Under the pieces are notes generated by a model. The model was not told the DNA's origin. It did not search any database and saw only the letters and a list, made by a program, of their open reading frames with translations. Source: DATKHR01 sp036557365 (GTDB lineage Bacteria; Acidobacteriota; Vicinamibacteria; Vicinamibacterales; CAVVIG01). From it: 64,000 nt of DNA. Position 1 is the stretch's first letter. Each line of letters begins with the position of its first letter. Shown here one piece after another: positions 34,028 through 42,746 of the stretch. The stretch is from contig DATBHR010000094.1 in NCBI GenBank assembly GCA_036557365.1, forward strand, positions 1 to 64,000, read 5' to 3'. The position numbers and the translations under genes are program-made.

Positions 34028-35818
34028 ATGACTCGTGATCGGCGAACGATGGCTCGTTTGTCCGCGGCGCTGGCGATCGCTGCGGTGGTGGCATTCGTCG
34101 GTGCCTGCGCGGCTGGACGGCCGGCGCACCGACTGCGTTTCGCGGTCTCGTATCCGGCATCCTCGGGTGTCACGGCAGCGGACGGGCGGCTGCTGCTGAT
34201 GCTCGCCGCTGACAACCACGAGGAACCGCGGTTTCAGATCACGGACAACGACCACACGCAGCAGGTCTTCGGCGTCGACGTCGACGGTCTCAAGCCGGGC
34301 GAGGACGTGACGATCGACGCGACGCCGCTCGGCTATCCGGTCGCGAGCCTCGCCGACATCGCGCCCGGCGAGTACTGGGTCCAGGGTCTCCTCCACGTCT
34401 ACGAAACGTTCCACCGGAGCGACGGTCACGTCGTCAGACTTCCGCCGGATCGCGGTGAAGGACAGCAATGGAACGCCGCGCCGGGAAATCTGTACAGCAC
34501 GCCGCAGAAGGTCCTCATCGACCCGTCCTCTGACGGCGTGATTCGCGTGGCGCTCGACAAGAAAATTCCTCCGCTGCCGGATCAGCCGGACTCGAAGTAC
34601 ATCAAGCACATTCGAATCCAGAGCGAACGCCTGACGAAGTTCTGGGGCCGGCCGATGTATCTCGGCGCCATCCTCGTCCTGCCGGAAGGCTGGGACAGTC
34701 ATCCGAACGCGCACTATCCGCTCGCGATCTTTCACGGACACTTCCAGCGCGAGGCGTTCCCGTGGCGCGAAACACCTCCGGATCCGGCGCTGCCGCCGAC
34801 GAATCTCGAAGGGATTGCGACGCACTGCCCGAACGGCCACGAGGGCGAGTGGTGCACGAAGTTCGGCTACGAACGTCTCGTCCAGGAGTACGGCTACACG
34901 CTCTATAACCTGTGGCGCTCGCCGGAATTTCCGCGCGCCATCATGGTCAACATCCAGCACGCGAACCCGTACTACGACGACTCGTACGCGGTGAATTCCG
35001 AGAACCTCGGTCCGTACGGTGACGCCATCACGTACGAGCTCGTGCCCTACATCGAGAAGACGTTCCGCGGACTCGGTCCGTGGGCGCGCGGCCTGTACGG
35101 CGGATCGACGGGCGGATGGGAAGCGCTGGCGGCGCAGCTCAAGTACCCCGACGACTACAACGGCGCCGTCGTCAACTGCCCGGACCCGATCGACTTCAAC
35201 CGGTTTACGACGATCAACGTGTACGAGGACGCCAACGCGTACCACACCGACGGCCCGTTCCGCCGTACGCCGCGCCCGGGCTATCGCGATTACCTCGGGC
35301 AGACGCTCGCGACCGTCGAGCAGATGAACCTGCGCGAGCTCGTCCTGGGCACTCATTCGCGATCGGGCGGTCAGTGGGACATCTGGGAAGCGGTCTTTTC
35401 TCCCGTCGGCAGCGACGGCTATCCGCAGCGCATCTGGGACAAGCGGACCGGCGCCATCGACCGCAACGTCGCGGCCTACTGGAAGGATCACTACGACCTC
35501 GTGCATCTCATGGAACGCGACTGGGCGACGCTCGGACCCAAGGTCCGCGGCAAGCTGACGCTCAACGTCGGCCTGTCGGACAACTTCTTCCTGAACAACG
35601 CGGTCTACCTCGCCGAGGCGTTCCTGAAATCCGCGGCGCCGCCCGCCGATGCGAAGGTCGACTACGGCCTCCGCGACGAGCACTGCTGGAGCGGTGACCA
35701 CGAACACGTCAACGCGATCTCGCGGCTGACCTACAGCAACCGCTTCATCCCGGCCTTTGCCGCGCACTGGCTGAAGACGGCGCCGCCGGGCGCGGATACG
35801 AAGAGCTGGAGGTACTGA
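34028..35818 (+). CDS. Exported esterase-like alpha/beta hydrolase
   Basis: A 596-residue protein with an N-terminal signal (LSAALAIAAVVAFVGACAAG) in which Cys 27 could be a lipidation site. The N-terminal 200 residues form a domain with FAVSYPASSGVTAADGRLLL. The C-terminal part is an esterase-type alpha/beta hydrolase with the nucleophile in GLYGGSTGGWEALA, and the late His likely in DEHCWSGDHEHVNA. The family resembles the esterase D/enterochelin-esterase group. An in-frame ATG at 34049 is an alternative start. It precedes the dehydrogenase pair by 24 bp and may be co-transcribed with it. Substrate is unknown. Confidence 0.8.
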   Translation: MTRDRRTMARLSAALAIAAVVAFVGACAAGRPAHRLRFAVSYPASSGVTAADGRLLLMLAADNHEEPRFQITDNDHTQQVFGVDVDGLKPGEDVTIDATPLGYPVASLADIAPGEYWVQGLLHVYETFHRSDGHVVRLPPDRGEGQQWNAAPGNLYSTPQKVLIDPSSDGVIRVALDKKIPPLPDQPDSKYIKHIRIQSERLTKFWGRPMYLGAILVLPEGWDSHPNAHYPLAIFHGHFQREAFPWRETPPDPALPPTNLEGIATHCPNGHEGEWCTKFGYERLVQEYGYTLYNLWRSPEFPRAIMVNIQHANPYYDDSYAVNSENLGPYGDAITYELVPYIEKTFRGLGPWARGLYGGSTGGWEALAAQLKYPDDYNGAVVNCPDPIDFNRFTTINVYEDANAYHTDGPFRRTPRPGYRDYLGQTLATVEQMNLRELVLGTHSRSGGQWDIWEAVFSPVGSDGYPQRIWDKRTGAIDRNVAAYWKDHYDLVHLMERDWATLGPKVRGKLTLNVGLSDNFFLNNAVYLAEAFLKSAAPPADAKVDYGLRDEHCWSGDHEHVNAISRLTYSNRFIPAFAAHWLKTAPPGADTKSWRY

Positions 35819-35841
35819 GCGTTCGAATCTATGATGCAGGT

Positions 35842-36306
35842 ATGAGCATCCGGTTGACGGTCAATGGACAGGCGCACACCGTCGACGTCGATCCGGCGAC
35901 GCCGCTGCTCTATGTGCTGAGCGACGACCTCGCGCTGCGCGGACCCAAGTTCGGCTGCGGTCTCGGACAATGCGGGTCGTGCACGGTGATCGCTCGGGGG
36001 CGCGCGATTCGATCGTGCGTCACGCCGGTGTCGACGCTCGACGATGCGGAAATCACGACGCTCGAAGGGCTGGGGACACCTGACCGGCCACATCCGCTGC
36101 AGCGCGCGTTCATCGAGGAGCAGGCGGCGCAGTGCGGCTTCTGCCTGAACGGCGTCATCCTGTCGGCCAAGGCATTTCTCGACCAGCAGCCGTCGGCCAG
36201 CGACGCCGAGATTCAGCGGGCGCTCTCGGGCGTGTTGTGCCGCTGCTTCACGCACACGCGCATGGTCGCCGCGATCCGCAAGTACGCGAAAGGACGCGGC
36301 CAATGA
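35842..36306 (+). CDS. (2Fe-2S) subunit of xanthine-dehydrogenase-family oxidoreductase (first copy)
   Basis: A 154-residue small subunit with two [2Fe-2S] clusters. Cys 39, 44, 47 and 59 bind the plant-ferredoxin-type cluster, and Cys 98, 101, 133 and 135 the helical-domain cluster; the full set is present. It passes electrons from the molybdopterin subunit encoded next, which it overlaps by 4 bp (ATGA). No FAD subunit is nearby, as in the isoquinoline-1-oxidoreductase (IorAB) type, where the electron acceptor is a membrane or periplasmic cytochrome. The actual substrate, an aldehyde or N-heterocycle, is unknown. Confidence 0.93.
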   Translation: MSIRLTVNGQAHTVDVDPATPLLYVLSDDLALRGPKFGCGLGQCGSCTVIARGRAIRSCVTPVSTLDDAEITTLEGLGTPDRPHPLQRAFIEEQAAQCGFCLNGVILSAKAFLDQQPSASDAEIQRALSGVLCRCFTHTRMVAAIRKYAKGRGQ

Positions 36307-38594
36307 ATCGCCGCGACTTCCTCAAGACATCCGGCGCGCTCGTCGTCTCCTTCAGCAGTACGCGGCTCGGCGAAGCCGTCGTCCTCGGCCAGGGACCGTT
36401 CGACACGCGCGCATCGCACATCGATCCGAACCTGCTCGACTCCTGGATCGCCGTCGGCACCGACGGCTTGATCACGGCGTACACCGGCAAGTGCGAGCTC
36501 GGGCAAGGCATCCTCACCGCGCAGGTGCAGCTCGTCGCCGAGGAGCTCTCGGTGCCGGTCGAACGCGTGCACGTCATTCAGTGCGATACGGCGAGCTGTC
36601 CCGACCAGGGCACGACGTCCGGCAGCCAGTCGACGCCGACCAACTTCAACGAACGCAATCTCGGTCAGGCGGCCGCTACGGCGCGGCAGGCGCTGCTCCG
36701 TCTCGCCTCCGAGCGCATGTCGCTGCCGGTGGATCAGCTGATCGCCCGCGACGGCGCCGTCGTCGCGAACTCCGATTCATCGAGGCGCGTCACGTACGCG
36801 GAGCTGGTAGGCGGACGAACGCTCAACGTCCGCGTCGATGCGGCCGCGCCGCGCAAGTCGCCGAGCGAATGGACGACGCGTGGGCGCGCGGTCCCGCGGG
36901 TGGACATGGTGGCGATGGCGACCGGACAGTTCGAGTTCGTCCACAACGTGCGCGTGCCCGGCATGCTGCACGGCGCGGTCGTCCGGCCGCCGTCGACGAA
37001 TGCAACGCTCGAGCACGCGGACGAATCGTCCGTGCAGTCGCTGCCGGGCTTCGTCGCGCTCGTCATCAGGAACAACTTCGTCGGCATCGTCGCCGAGAAG
37101 CCGTGGCAGGCCGCCCAGGCCGCGAAGCAGTTGAAGGCGACGTGGTCCGCGGGTCCCGAGCTGCCTCCAGACGAGCACTTCTACGAGTGGATGCGCCGGC
37201 AGCCCTCGCGCGACGCCTATATCGTGAAGTCCGCCGACGTGGACGCGAAGCTGCGCTCGGCCGCGAGGGTCCTGAAGTCGACGTACGTGCACCCGTATCA
37301 GATGCACGGATCGATCGGAACGTCGTGCGCCGTCGCGGACGTGAGCAACGGTTCGGCCACCGTCTGGTCGCCGACGCAGTCGGCATATCCGACGCGCAGC
37401 GGCGTCGCGCTCGTGCTCGGCATCCCTGTCGACAAGGTGCGCGTCATCTTCACGCGCGGCGCGGGATGCTACGGCATCAACGGCGCCGACACGGTGTCAT
37501 ACGACGCCGCGGTGCTGTCGCAAGCCGTCGGGAAACCGGTCCGCGTCCAGCTTTCGCGCAAAGATGAAATGGCGTGGGAGAACTACGGCACCGCGTATGT
37601 CATCGATCAGCGCATCGGCGTGGACGCCGGCGGAACGATCGTCGCGTGGGACTACGAAGCCTGGCTCCCCACGCGCGGCGGCCGTCCCGGCTACGACCGG
37701 CCCGGCAACGTCGTGACCGGCATGCTGCTCGGGCATGACGCCGTGCCGTTCTCGCCGCAGACCGCACGCGCACCGTCCGGCGGATTCCGCAACAACAGCA
37801 ACGCCGCGCCGTCCTATGTCGCCGGTCGCGTGTCGAACAAGTCCGAAGGCGCCGGCGTTGTCACCGGCGAGCGCGTGCTGACGCATACCATCGCGTCGCC
37901 GTTCTTCACCGGTCCGCTGCGATCGCCGTCGCGCCTGCAGAATACGTTCGCGCACGAATGCTTCCTCGACGAGGTCGCGGCGAGCATCGGCGCTGATCCG
38001 CTCGCCTATCGTCTCCGTCATCTTCGCGACGAGCGGTTGAAGGACGTCGTGAGTGCGGCAGCGAAGGCGGCGAAATGGAGCGCGAGGCCGTCGCCGCGGC
38101 GTGACGCGCCCGCGAGCGGTATCGCGTCCGGCCGCGGGATGTCGTGCGTCGTCTACGAGGGCGACAACGGCTATGTCGCCATGGTCGCCGAGGTGGACGT
38201 GAACCGGACGACGGGACAGGTGACGGCGCGCCGGTTCTTCGTCGCGCAGGACTGCGGACCGATTTCGAATCCTGACGGCATGCGCAATCAAATCGAAGGC
38301 GGCACGCTGCAGGGATTGAGCCGGGCGCTCGGCGAAGAAGTCACGTGGGACGAACACGGCGTGACCTCGGTCGACTGGCGTTCGTATCACAGCCTGCCGC
38401 TCGGCATCGAGGTGCCCACGATCGAGAGCGTGTTGATCGACCGGCGTGATGCCGAGGCCACCGGCGCCGGCGAAACCGCGATCACGCTCGTCGCGGCGGC
38501 CGTCGGCAACGCGATCTTCGACGCGACCGGCGCGCGGATTCGCGAAGTGCCGTTCACCCCGCAGCGCGTGCAGGCAGCGCTGGCGGCCCACTGA
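36303..38594 (+). CDS. Molybdopterin-binding subunit of xanthine-dehydrogenase-family oxidoreductase (first copy), Tat-exported
   Basis: A 763-residue IorB-like subunit. The twin-arginine signal is NRRDFLKTSG at residues 2-11, so the enzyme is folded with its cofactor in the cytoplasm and exported to the periplasm. Molybdenum-binding segments include TGKCELGQGILTAQVQLVAE (about 60-80), YGINGADTVSYDAAVL and GGFRNNSNAAPS; the catalytic Glu is in ATGAGETAITLVAAA near residue 725. It forms a two-subunit enzyme with the 2Fe-2S protein. It oxidises a carbonyl or N-heterocycle by hydroxylation; the exact substrate cannot be told. Confidence 0.94.
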   Translation: MNRRDFLKTSGALVVSFSSTRLGEAVVLGQGPFDTRASHIDPNLLDSWIAVGTDGLITAYTGKCELGQGILTAQVQLVAEELSVPVERVHVIQCDTASCPDQGTTSGSQSTPTNFNERNLGQAAATARQALLRLASERMSLPVDQLIARDGAVVANSDSSRRVTYAELVGGRTLNVRVDAAAPRKSPSEWTTRGRAVPRVDMVAMATGQFEFVHNVRVPGMLHGAVVRPPSTNATLEHADESSVQSLPGFVALVIRNNFVGIVAEKPWQAAQAAKQLKATWSAGPELPPDEHFYEWMRRQPSRDAYIVKSADVDAKLRSAARVLKSTYVHPYQMHGSIGTSCAVADVSNGSATVWSPTQSAYPTRSGVALVLGIPVDKVRVIFTRGAGCYGINGADTVSYDAAVLSQAVGKPVRVQLSRKDEMAWENYGTAYVIDQRIGVDAGGTIVAWDYEAWLPTRGGRPGYDRPGNVVTGMLLGHDAVPFSPQTARAPSGGFRNNSNAAPSYVAGRVSNKSEGAGVVTGERVLTHTIASPFFTGPLRSPSRLQNTFAHECFLDEVAASIGADPLAYRLRHLRDERLKDVVSAAAKAAKWSARPSPRRDAPASGIASGRGMSCVVYEGDNGYVAMVAEVDVNRTTGQVTARRFFVAQDCGPISNPDGMRNQIEGGTLQGLSRALGEEVTWDEHGVTSVDWRSYHSLPLGIEVPTIESVLIDRRDAEATGAGETAITLVAAAVGNAIFDATGARIREVPFTPQRVQAALAAH

Positions 38595-38604
38595 TCGGAT
38601 TCGC

Positions 38605-39018
38605 ATGGACACTCCCGAGCGCTTCGAGCAGCTGATCGCGTATCTCGAATCGAACCTGCCCGAGCCTGCCGAATGGCATCAGCACGCCGACGGCACACTC
38701 CAGTTCATCAGCGGCGACCCTCCCGGCGTCATCGTCTGGCTGACGGAGACGAGTGTCGTCGTCTCGCACTTTGCGGTCGTCGGCGACACACGGATCGGGC
38801 TGGAGTCGAAGCCGCGACGCGTCGGCCTTCTCAAGTGGCGACGTCTGCCTGAGACCGCGCTCTTCAATACGCTCAGCGCGCTCTTGAAGGGCGCGCGCGA
38901 AGCGCGTGCGGCGCTCTTCCAAATCTGCGAGGTATGCGGGCGAAGCACGCCCCCGGAACGGTTGCGGATGGACACCATCTGCGACGACTGCGCCGAGGAC
39001 GAGCTCCGGATTCACTGA
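38605..39018 (+). CDS. Hypothetical protein with C-terminal zinc-ribbon
   Basis: A 137-residue protein beginning MDTPERFEQLIAYLESNLPE. The N-terminal 95 residues form an alpha/beta domain that I do not recognise. The C-terminus has two paired cysteines, CEVCGRSTPPERL then CDDC, about 16 residues apart, a likely zinc ribbon. It starts 10 bp after the molybdopterin-subunit stop and is followed by the metallothionein gene 64 bp later. A role in metal handling or as an assembly factor is possible but not shown. Confidence 0.7.
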   Translation: MDTPERFEQLIAYLESNLPEPAEWHQHADGTLQFISGDPPGVIVWLTETSVVVSHFAVVGDTRIGLESKPRRVGLLKWRRLPETALFNTLSALLKGAREARAALFQICEVCGRSTPPERLRMDTICDDCAEDELRIH

Positions 39019-39068
39019 CGGTACCGCCGAGCTTGCGCTCTGCCTCAGCCGGTCTTAGATTCAGCGCT

Positions 39069-39073
39069 GGAGG
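39069..39073 (+). promoter_or_regulatory. Ribosome binding site of the metallothionein gene
   Basis: GGAGG sits nine bases before the ATG at 39083. It is one of the clearest Shine-Dalgarno matches in the window and supports the short reading frame behind it. Confidence 0.75.
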
Positions 39074-39082
39074 CACCCACCC

Positions 39083-39232
39083 ATGGCCGACAACCAGAAA
39101 TGCGCACACCCGGCCTGCAGCTGCACCGTCATCAAAGGCGGCGAATGGGGTAAATACTGCAGCGAAATCTGCAAAGAAAAGGGGCAGCAGACAGAACTGC
39201 GCTGCGAGTGTCGCCACCCGGCGTGCGCGTAG
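39083..39232 (+). CDS. Bacterial metallothionein-like protein
   Basis: A 49-residue Cys-rich protein that short-frame cut-offs miss. It has eight cysteines (7, 12, 14, 26, 30, 41, 43, 48) plus His 9 and His 45. The order CAHPACSC, then GKYCSEIC, then CECRHPAC matches the bacterial SmtA-type metallothioneins, which sequester zinc, cadmium or copper through a Cys/His cluster. It has its own strong ribosome site and no signal peptide, so it should act in the cytoplasm. It follows the zinc-ribbon gene; no SmtB-type repressor is beside it. The Cys spacing makes a chance frame very unlikely. Confidence 0.88.
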   Translation: MADNQKCAHPACSCTVIKGGEWGKYCSEICKEKGQQTELRCECRHPACA

Positions 39233-39298
39233 CCCGCGCACGAGACGCGTCTCCGGCTCAGATACGGTACGAGTCCTGCTAGTGCTACGTTCGTAGCG

Positions 39299-40960
39299 GT
39301 GAGACACGTTCGGGTCTGGATCTGGGGAATTGTCGGCGTCGCAGCCGCCTTCGCGATTGCGACGATGGTGGTCCTGTCGGCCGTCCCGCTGCGATCGGAA
39401 ACGCTGAAGTCGCGCATCGTGGAGACGCTGTCCGATCGGCTGGACAGCGACGTGGTCCTCGACGATCTCACGTTGCGCGTGTTTCCGCGGCTCCATGCGG
39501 AAGCTACGGGACTGAGCATCAGGCGCCGCGGCGCCGGCAACGCGGCGCCGCTCATCTCGATCAAGACCTTCGTCGTGGACGCCGATCTCCTCGGCGTCTG
39601 GCGCCGGCACGTGGCGCATGTCGGCGTCGGCGGCCTCGTCATCTCAATTCCGCCGAAGGACGACGCGGACGCTCACAAGAACGACGACGAGCGAAAGCGC
39701 CCGCACCGGCTCCACGATGGCCGCGGACGACCAGTCGCGGATCCACCGGCGCCGGATTCACCGCCCGCGAACGCCGACGCTAAGAAGGAAGCCGCAAAAT
39801 CCGGCCACGGCGGCCCGACCGAGGTCGTCATCGACGTGCTCGACGCCAGCGACGCAAAGCTCGTGATCGTCCCGCGCGAGTCGAATCGTGTTCCGAAAGT
39901 CTGGGCGATTCACCAGCTGCGGATGCGTCGCCTCAGCGCGTTCGAGTCGATGCCGTACGAGGCGACGCTGACCAACGGCGTCCCACCGGGCGAGATCAAG
40001 ACATCCGGCGACTTCGGCCCGTGGAATCGCGACGACCCGGGCGCGACGCCGCTCAACGGAACGTTCACCTTCGACAACGCCGACCTCAGCGTCTTCAACG
40101 GCATCGCGGGCACGCTGTCGTCGAAGGGTTCCTTCGACGGATCGCTCGGCTGGATCGACGTCAACGGCGAGACCGACACGCCGAACTTCGTCATCCAGGT
40201 CGGCGGCCACCCGTTTCCGCTCCACACGAAATACCACTCCATCGTGGACGGCACGAACGGCGACACGCGTCTCGAACGGATCGACGCGCAGTTCCTGAAG
40301 TCGTCGCTCGTCGCGAAAGGCGCCGTCCTCGACGGGCCGCCCGGACAGGACGGCCGCACGGTGACGCTCGACGTCGACATGCAGAAGGCGCGCATCGAGG
40401 ACATCATGCATATGGCGGTCAAGACGACGCCGGCGCCGCTCGTCGGCGGGTTGAAGCTCACGACGAAGTTCCTGCTGCCGCCCGGCAAGAAGGATGTCGT
40501 CGATCGATTGCAGCTGAATGGCCACTTCCAGATTTCGTCCGCGAAGTTCAGCGACCCGACGGTGCAGAGCAAGATCCTCGAGCTCAGTCGGCGCGGGCGC
40601 GGCAAGGTGAACGACACGGCCCGCGAGCAGGTCGCGTCCGACTTCCGCGGCCGCTTCATCCTCGGCGGCGGTCAGCTGCAGCTGCCGGAGCTGGCGTTTG
40701 CGGTCCCCGGCGCGCAGGTGCGGCTGGCCGGAAAGTACGGCCTGAAGTCCGAGCAGATGCAGTTCGCGGGAAACCTGCTGCTCGACGCGAAGATTTCGCA
40801 GACCGTCACCGGCTTCAAGTCGGTCCTTCTGAAGATCGTCGATCCGCTTTTCGGCAGACCCGGAGGCGGCAGCTCCATCCCAATCAAGATCGAAGGCTCG
40901 CGGACGAATCCCAAGTTCGGCCTCGATTTCGGCCGCGTGTTCAAAGGCGACGGCAAGTAA
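39299..40960 (+). CDS. AsmA-family protein
   Basis: A 553-residue protein with one N-terminal membrane anchor (VWIWGIVGVAAAFAIATMVV) and a long beta-rich periplasmic region. LSDRLDSDVVLDDLTLRVFP near residue 50 and repeated amphipathic strands through the C-terminus are typical of AsmA and related proteins, thought to support phospholipid transfer between membranes. A low-complexity Asp/Pro/Lys-rich linker lies near 140-170. The start is GTG at 39299. It is monocistronic or weakly linked to the DUF1295 gene 41 bp downstream. Confidence 0.85.
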   Translation: MRHVRVWIWGIVGVAAAFAIATMVVLSAVPLRSETLKSRIVETLSDRLDSDVVLDDLTLRVFPRLHAEATGLSIRRRGAGNAAPLISIKTFVVDADLLGVWRRHVAHVGVGGLVISIPPKDDADAHKNDDERKRPHRLHDGRGRPVADPPAPDSPPANADAKKEAAKSGHGGPTEVVIDVLDASDAKLVIVPRESNRVPKVWAIHQLRMRRLSAFESMPYEATLTNGVPPGEIKTSGDFGPWNRDDPGATPLNGTFTFDNADLSVFNGIAGTLSSKGSFDGSLGWIDVNGETDTPNFVIQVGGHPFPLHTKYHSIVDGTNGDTRLERIDAQFLKSSLVAKGAVLDGPPGQDGRTVTLDVDMQKARIEDIMHMAVKTTPAPLVGGLKLTTKFLLPPGKKDVVDRLQLNGHFQISSAKFSDPTVQSKILELSRRGRGKVNDTAREQVASDFRGRFILGGGQLQLPELAFAVPGAQVRLAGKYGLKSEQMQFAGNLLLDAKISQTVTGFKSVLLKIVDPLFGRPGGGSSIPIKIEGSRTNPKFGLDFGRVFKGDGK

Positions 40961-41001
40961 CGGTCGTTCGCACGCGATGCCGGCCGGATTACGATAGCCG
41001 C

Positions 41002-41868
41002 GTGTTGAGTCCCGTCGCCTGGCTGGCGATTTCCTGGCTCGGCGCCGCCGTCGTCATGATGCTTCTCTGGGTGTGGTCCAGCCGCTCGCGGAGCAGCGTC
41101 GATGCCGCTCGCGCCGGCTGCACTGCGCTGACAGGCGCGTTAGCCGTCGTGTACGCGACACAGCTTGACGGCATGGTCGGACGCCGGCTGGCAATCGCGT
41201 CGATGGTGGCGTCCTGGTGCGCATGGCGCCTCGTCTACATCGTCTACGCGCGGATGTTCGTCGAGGGTTCGCCTGAGGGATCTGCAACCCCGACGCGCGA
41301 ACGTCCAGGTCGAGTGTCACCGCTCGCGTCGTTTCAGGCGTTCGCCGCGGTCGCAGTGGTGTTGTCGCTCCCGGCGCTCGTCGCCAGCACGAACGGCGAT
41401 CCCGATTTCTCGCTGCTGGAGCTTGCCGGCGCGGCGCTGTGGCTCGCAGCGTTCGCCGGAGCCTCGACCGCCGATCGTCAGCTACTGCATTTCAGGAGCG
41501 ACCCGGAGCACGCCGGCCAGGTGTGCGCCGTCGGACTGTGGAAGTACTCGAGACATCCGGATGCGTTCTGCGACTCGCTGCTGTGGACATCGATCGCGCT
41601 CTTCGCATGCGCCTCGCCGTGGGGGATTGCGACGATCGCCTCTCCGCTGGTCGTCCTTTTCCTGATCTTCAGGCGCGCCGGGATCCGCGCTGCGGACGAG
41701 GAGCTGCTTCAGAAATTCGGCGGTGTGTACGCGGCGTACCGAGACACGACGTCGGCGTTCATTCCGTGGCCGCCGAAGACTGCCGCACACGTCGAGACCG
41801 CGCCATCCTCGGCCGGGTCTCCGGCGTCACCAGCGTCACCGGCGCCATCGTCAACGGAGGCTCCGTAA
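41002..41868 (+). CDS. DUF1295 (steroid-5-alpha-reductase-like) membrane protein
   Basis: A 288-residue membrane protein with about six spans, from a GTG at 41002. The segment VGLWKYSRHPDAFCDSLLW followed by a late VYAAYRDTTSAFIPWPPK is the DUF1295 signature, a family related to steroid 5-alpha reductases and isoprenylcysteine methyltransferases. It may act on a lipid or isoprenoid substrate; none is established. A low-complexity Ser/Pro/Ala tail follows. The last 18 bp overlap the end of the convergent YgjP-type gene. Confidence 0.85.
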   Translation: MLSPVAWLAISWLGAAVVMMLLWVWSSRSRSSVDAARAGCTALTGALAVVYATQLDGMVGRRLAIASMVASWCAWRLVYIVYARMFVEGSPEGSATPTRERPGRVSPLASFQAFAAVAVVLSLPALVASTNGDPDFSLLELAGAALWLAAFAGASTADRQLLHFRSDPEHAGQVCAVGLWKYSRHPDAFCDSLLWTSIALFACASPWGIATIASPLVVLFLIFRRAGIRAADEELLQKFGGVYAAYRDTTSAFIPWPPKTAAHVETAPSSAGSPASPASPAPSSTEAP

Positions 41869-42411
41869 GTACGCGCGGTGCTGACGATAGTCGGGGCACG
41901 CCTGCTCCACCAGCTTCCAGAATTTCCGTGAGTGATCGAGCCGCTTCAGGTGCATGAGTTCGTGGATGAGGACGTAGTCGCGCACCGCGGGCGGGACCGC
42001 GACTAACCGCCAGTTGAGACAGATGTGGCCGCTCGGCGAGCACGAGCCCCATCGCCATTTCTGGTTGCGGATGCTGATGCGGCTGACGTTGAGCCGATGG
42101 ACGCGCGCGAGCTCGAGCAACCGCTCGGGAAGTTCGCGTGTTGCGCGTGCCCGCAGCGGGCCGTCCGCCGGTCGCCAGATCTCGTGCCGGCGCTGCTGAT
42201 GCCGGTCGCGCTCTTTCGCGATCCACGCGGCCTCGCTCGCGACGAACTCGAGGGCGCCGCGCTTCGATCCCCATCTAGGAATCGTGACGCGGACCCTTCC
42301 GTCATCCGTCAAGCGAATCACGTAGCGCTTCGCTCGCGGGTGGCGCACGAGCAGCGGCGCGTCCGCGGACGGGTCAACCGGTTCGGTGTCGAACGGCAGC
42401 GACGCCTGCAT
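41851..42411 (-). CDS. YgjP-like (DUF45) metallopeptidase-domain protein
   Basis: A 186-residue protein. The zinc-binding motif is HELMHLKRLDHS (HExxH then a late His) near residue 147-158. An Arg/Trp-rich N-terminal half, with RVTIPRWGSKRGALEFVASE and WIAKERDRHQQRR, is typical of the YgjP/DUF45 family, which is related to SprT-type peptidases. No signal peptide, so cytoplasmic. It is coupled to the GIY-YIG-like gene by a one-base TGATG junction. The substrate is unknown; SprT relatives act at DNA-protein crosslinks, which is suggestive next to rmuC. Confidence 0.88.
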   Translation of the reverse strand: MQASLPFDTEPVDPSADAPLLVRHPRAKRYVIRLTDDGRVRVTIPRWGSKRGALEFVASEAAWIAKERDRHQQRRHEIWRPADGPLRARATRELPERLLELARVHRLNVSRISIRNQKWRWGSCSPSGHICLNWRLVAVPPAVRDYVLIHELMHLKRLDHSRKFWKLVEQACPDYRQHRAYLRSLR

Positions 42412-42746
42412 CAGTGGCCGCCGTAGACCACGAACCCGCGCTTGCGCAGGCTGTCCGCCAGCATGGCTTCCATGTCTTTCGCTTTGGCGTACGGCATCGG
42501 ATTCAGATGACGGTAGAGCCGCGGCACGAGGCGGACGCCGAATTTCCGGACGACACGGGCCGCCTTGACGCCGGCCTTGTGATTCTCGAAGCGCTGCTCG
42601 GGCGACAGGCCGGTCATGCCGACATAGTAGGCCGCCTTGCCGTCGCCTTTGGGATTCCGGAGAAAGACCACGTACACGTGGTGATGATCGCGGGTGGGCG
42701 GCTCAGACGCGCTCGATTTCTTCTTCGTCGGTGAACGGGAGGCCAT
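42411..42746 (-). CDS. GIY-YIG-like nuclease-domain protein
   Basis: A 111-residue protein with HVYVVFLRNPKGDGKAAYYV, then GMTGLSPEQRFENHKAG and a late DMEAMLADSLRKRGF. The paired Tyr-Val strands, the Arg in RFENH and the later Glu are the pattern of a GIY-YIG fold, though GIY itself is degenerate (VYV and YYVG). It may be a small nuclease or a DNA-binding relative that has lost activity. The N-terminal 15 residues are Lys/Ser-rich and overlap the end of rmuC by 44 bp. Homologues are often annotated only as hypothetical. Confidence 0.65.
   Translation of the reverse strand: MASRSPTKKKSSASEPPTRDHHHVYVVFLRNPKGDGKAAYYVGMTGLSPEQRFENHKAGVKAARVVRKFGVRLVPRLYRHLNPMPYAKAKDMEAMLADSLRKRGFVVYGGH

Noticed and set aside
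33941..35767. Long minus-strand open frame (608 codons)
   Set aside because: Antisense to the esterase-like gene; no recognisable domain.
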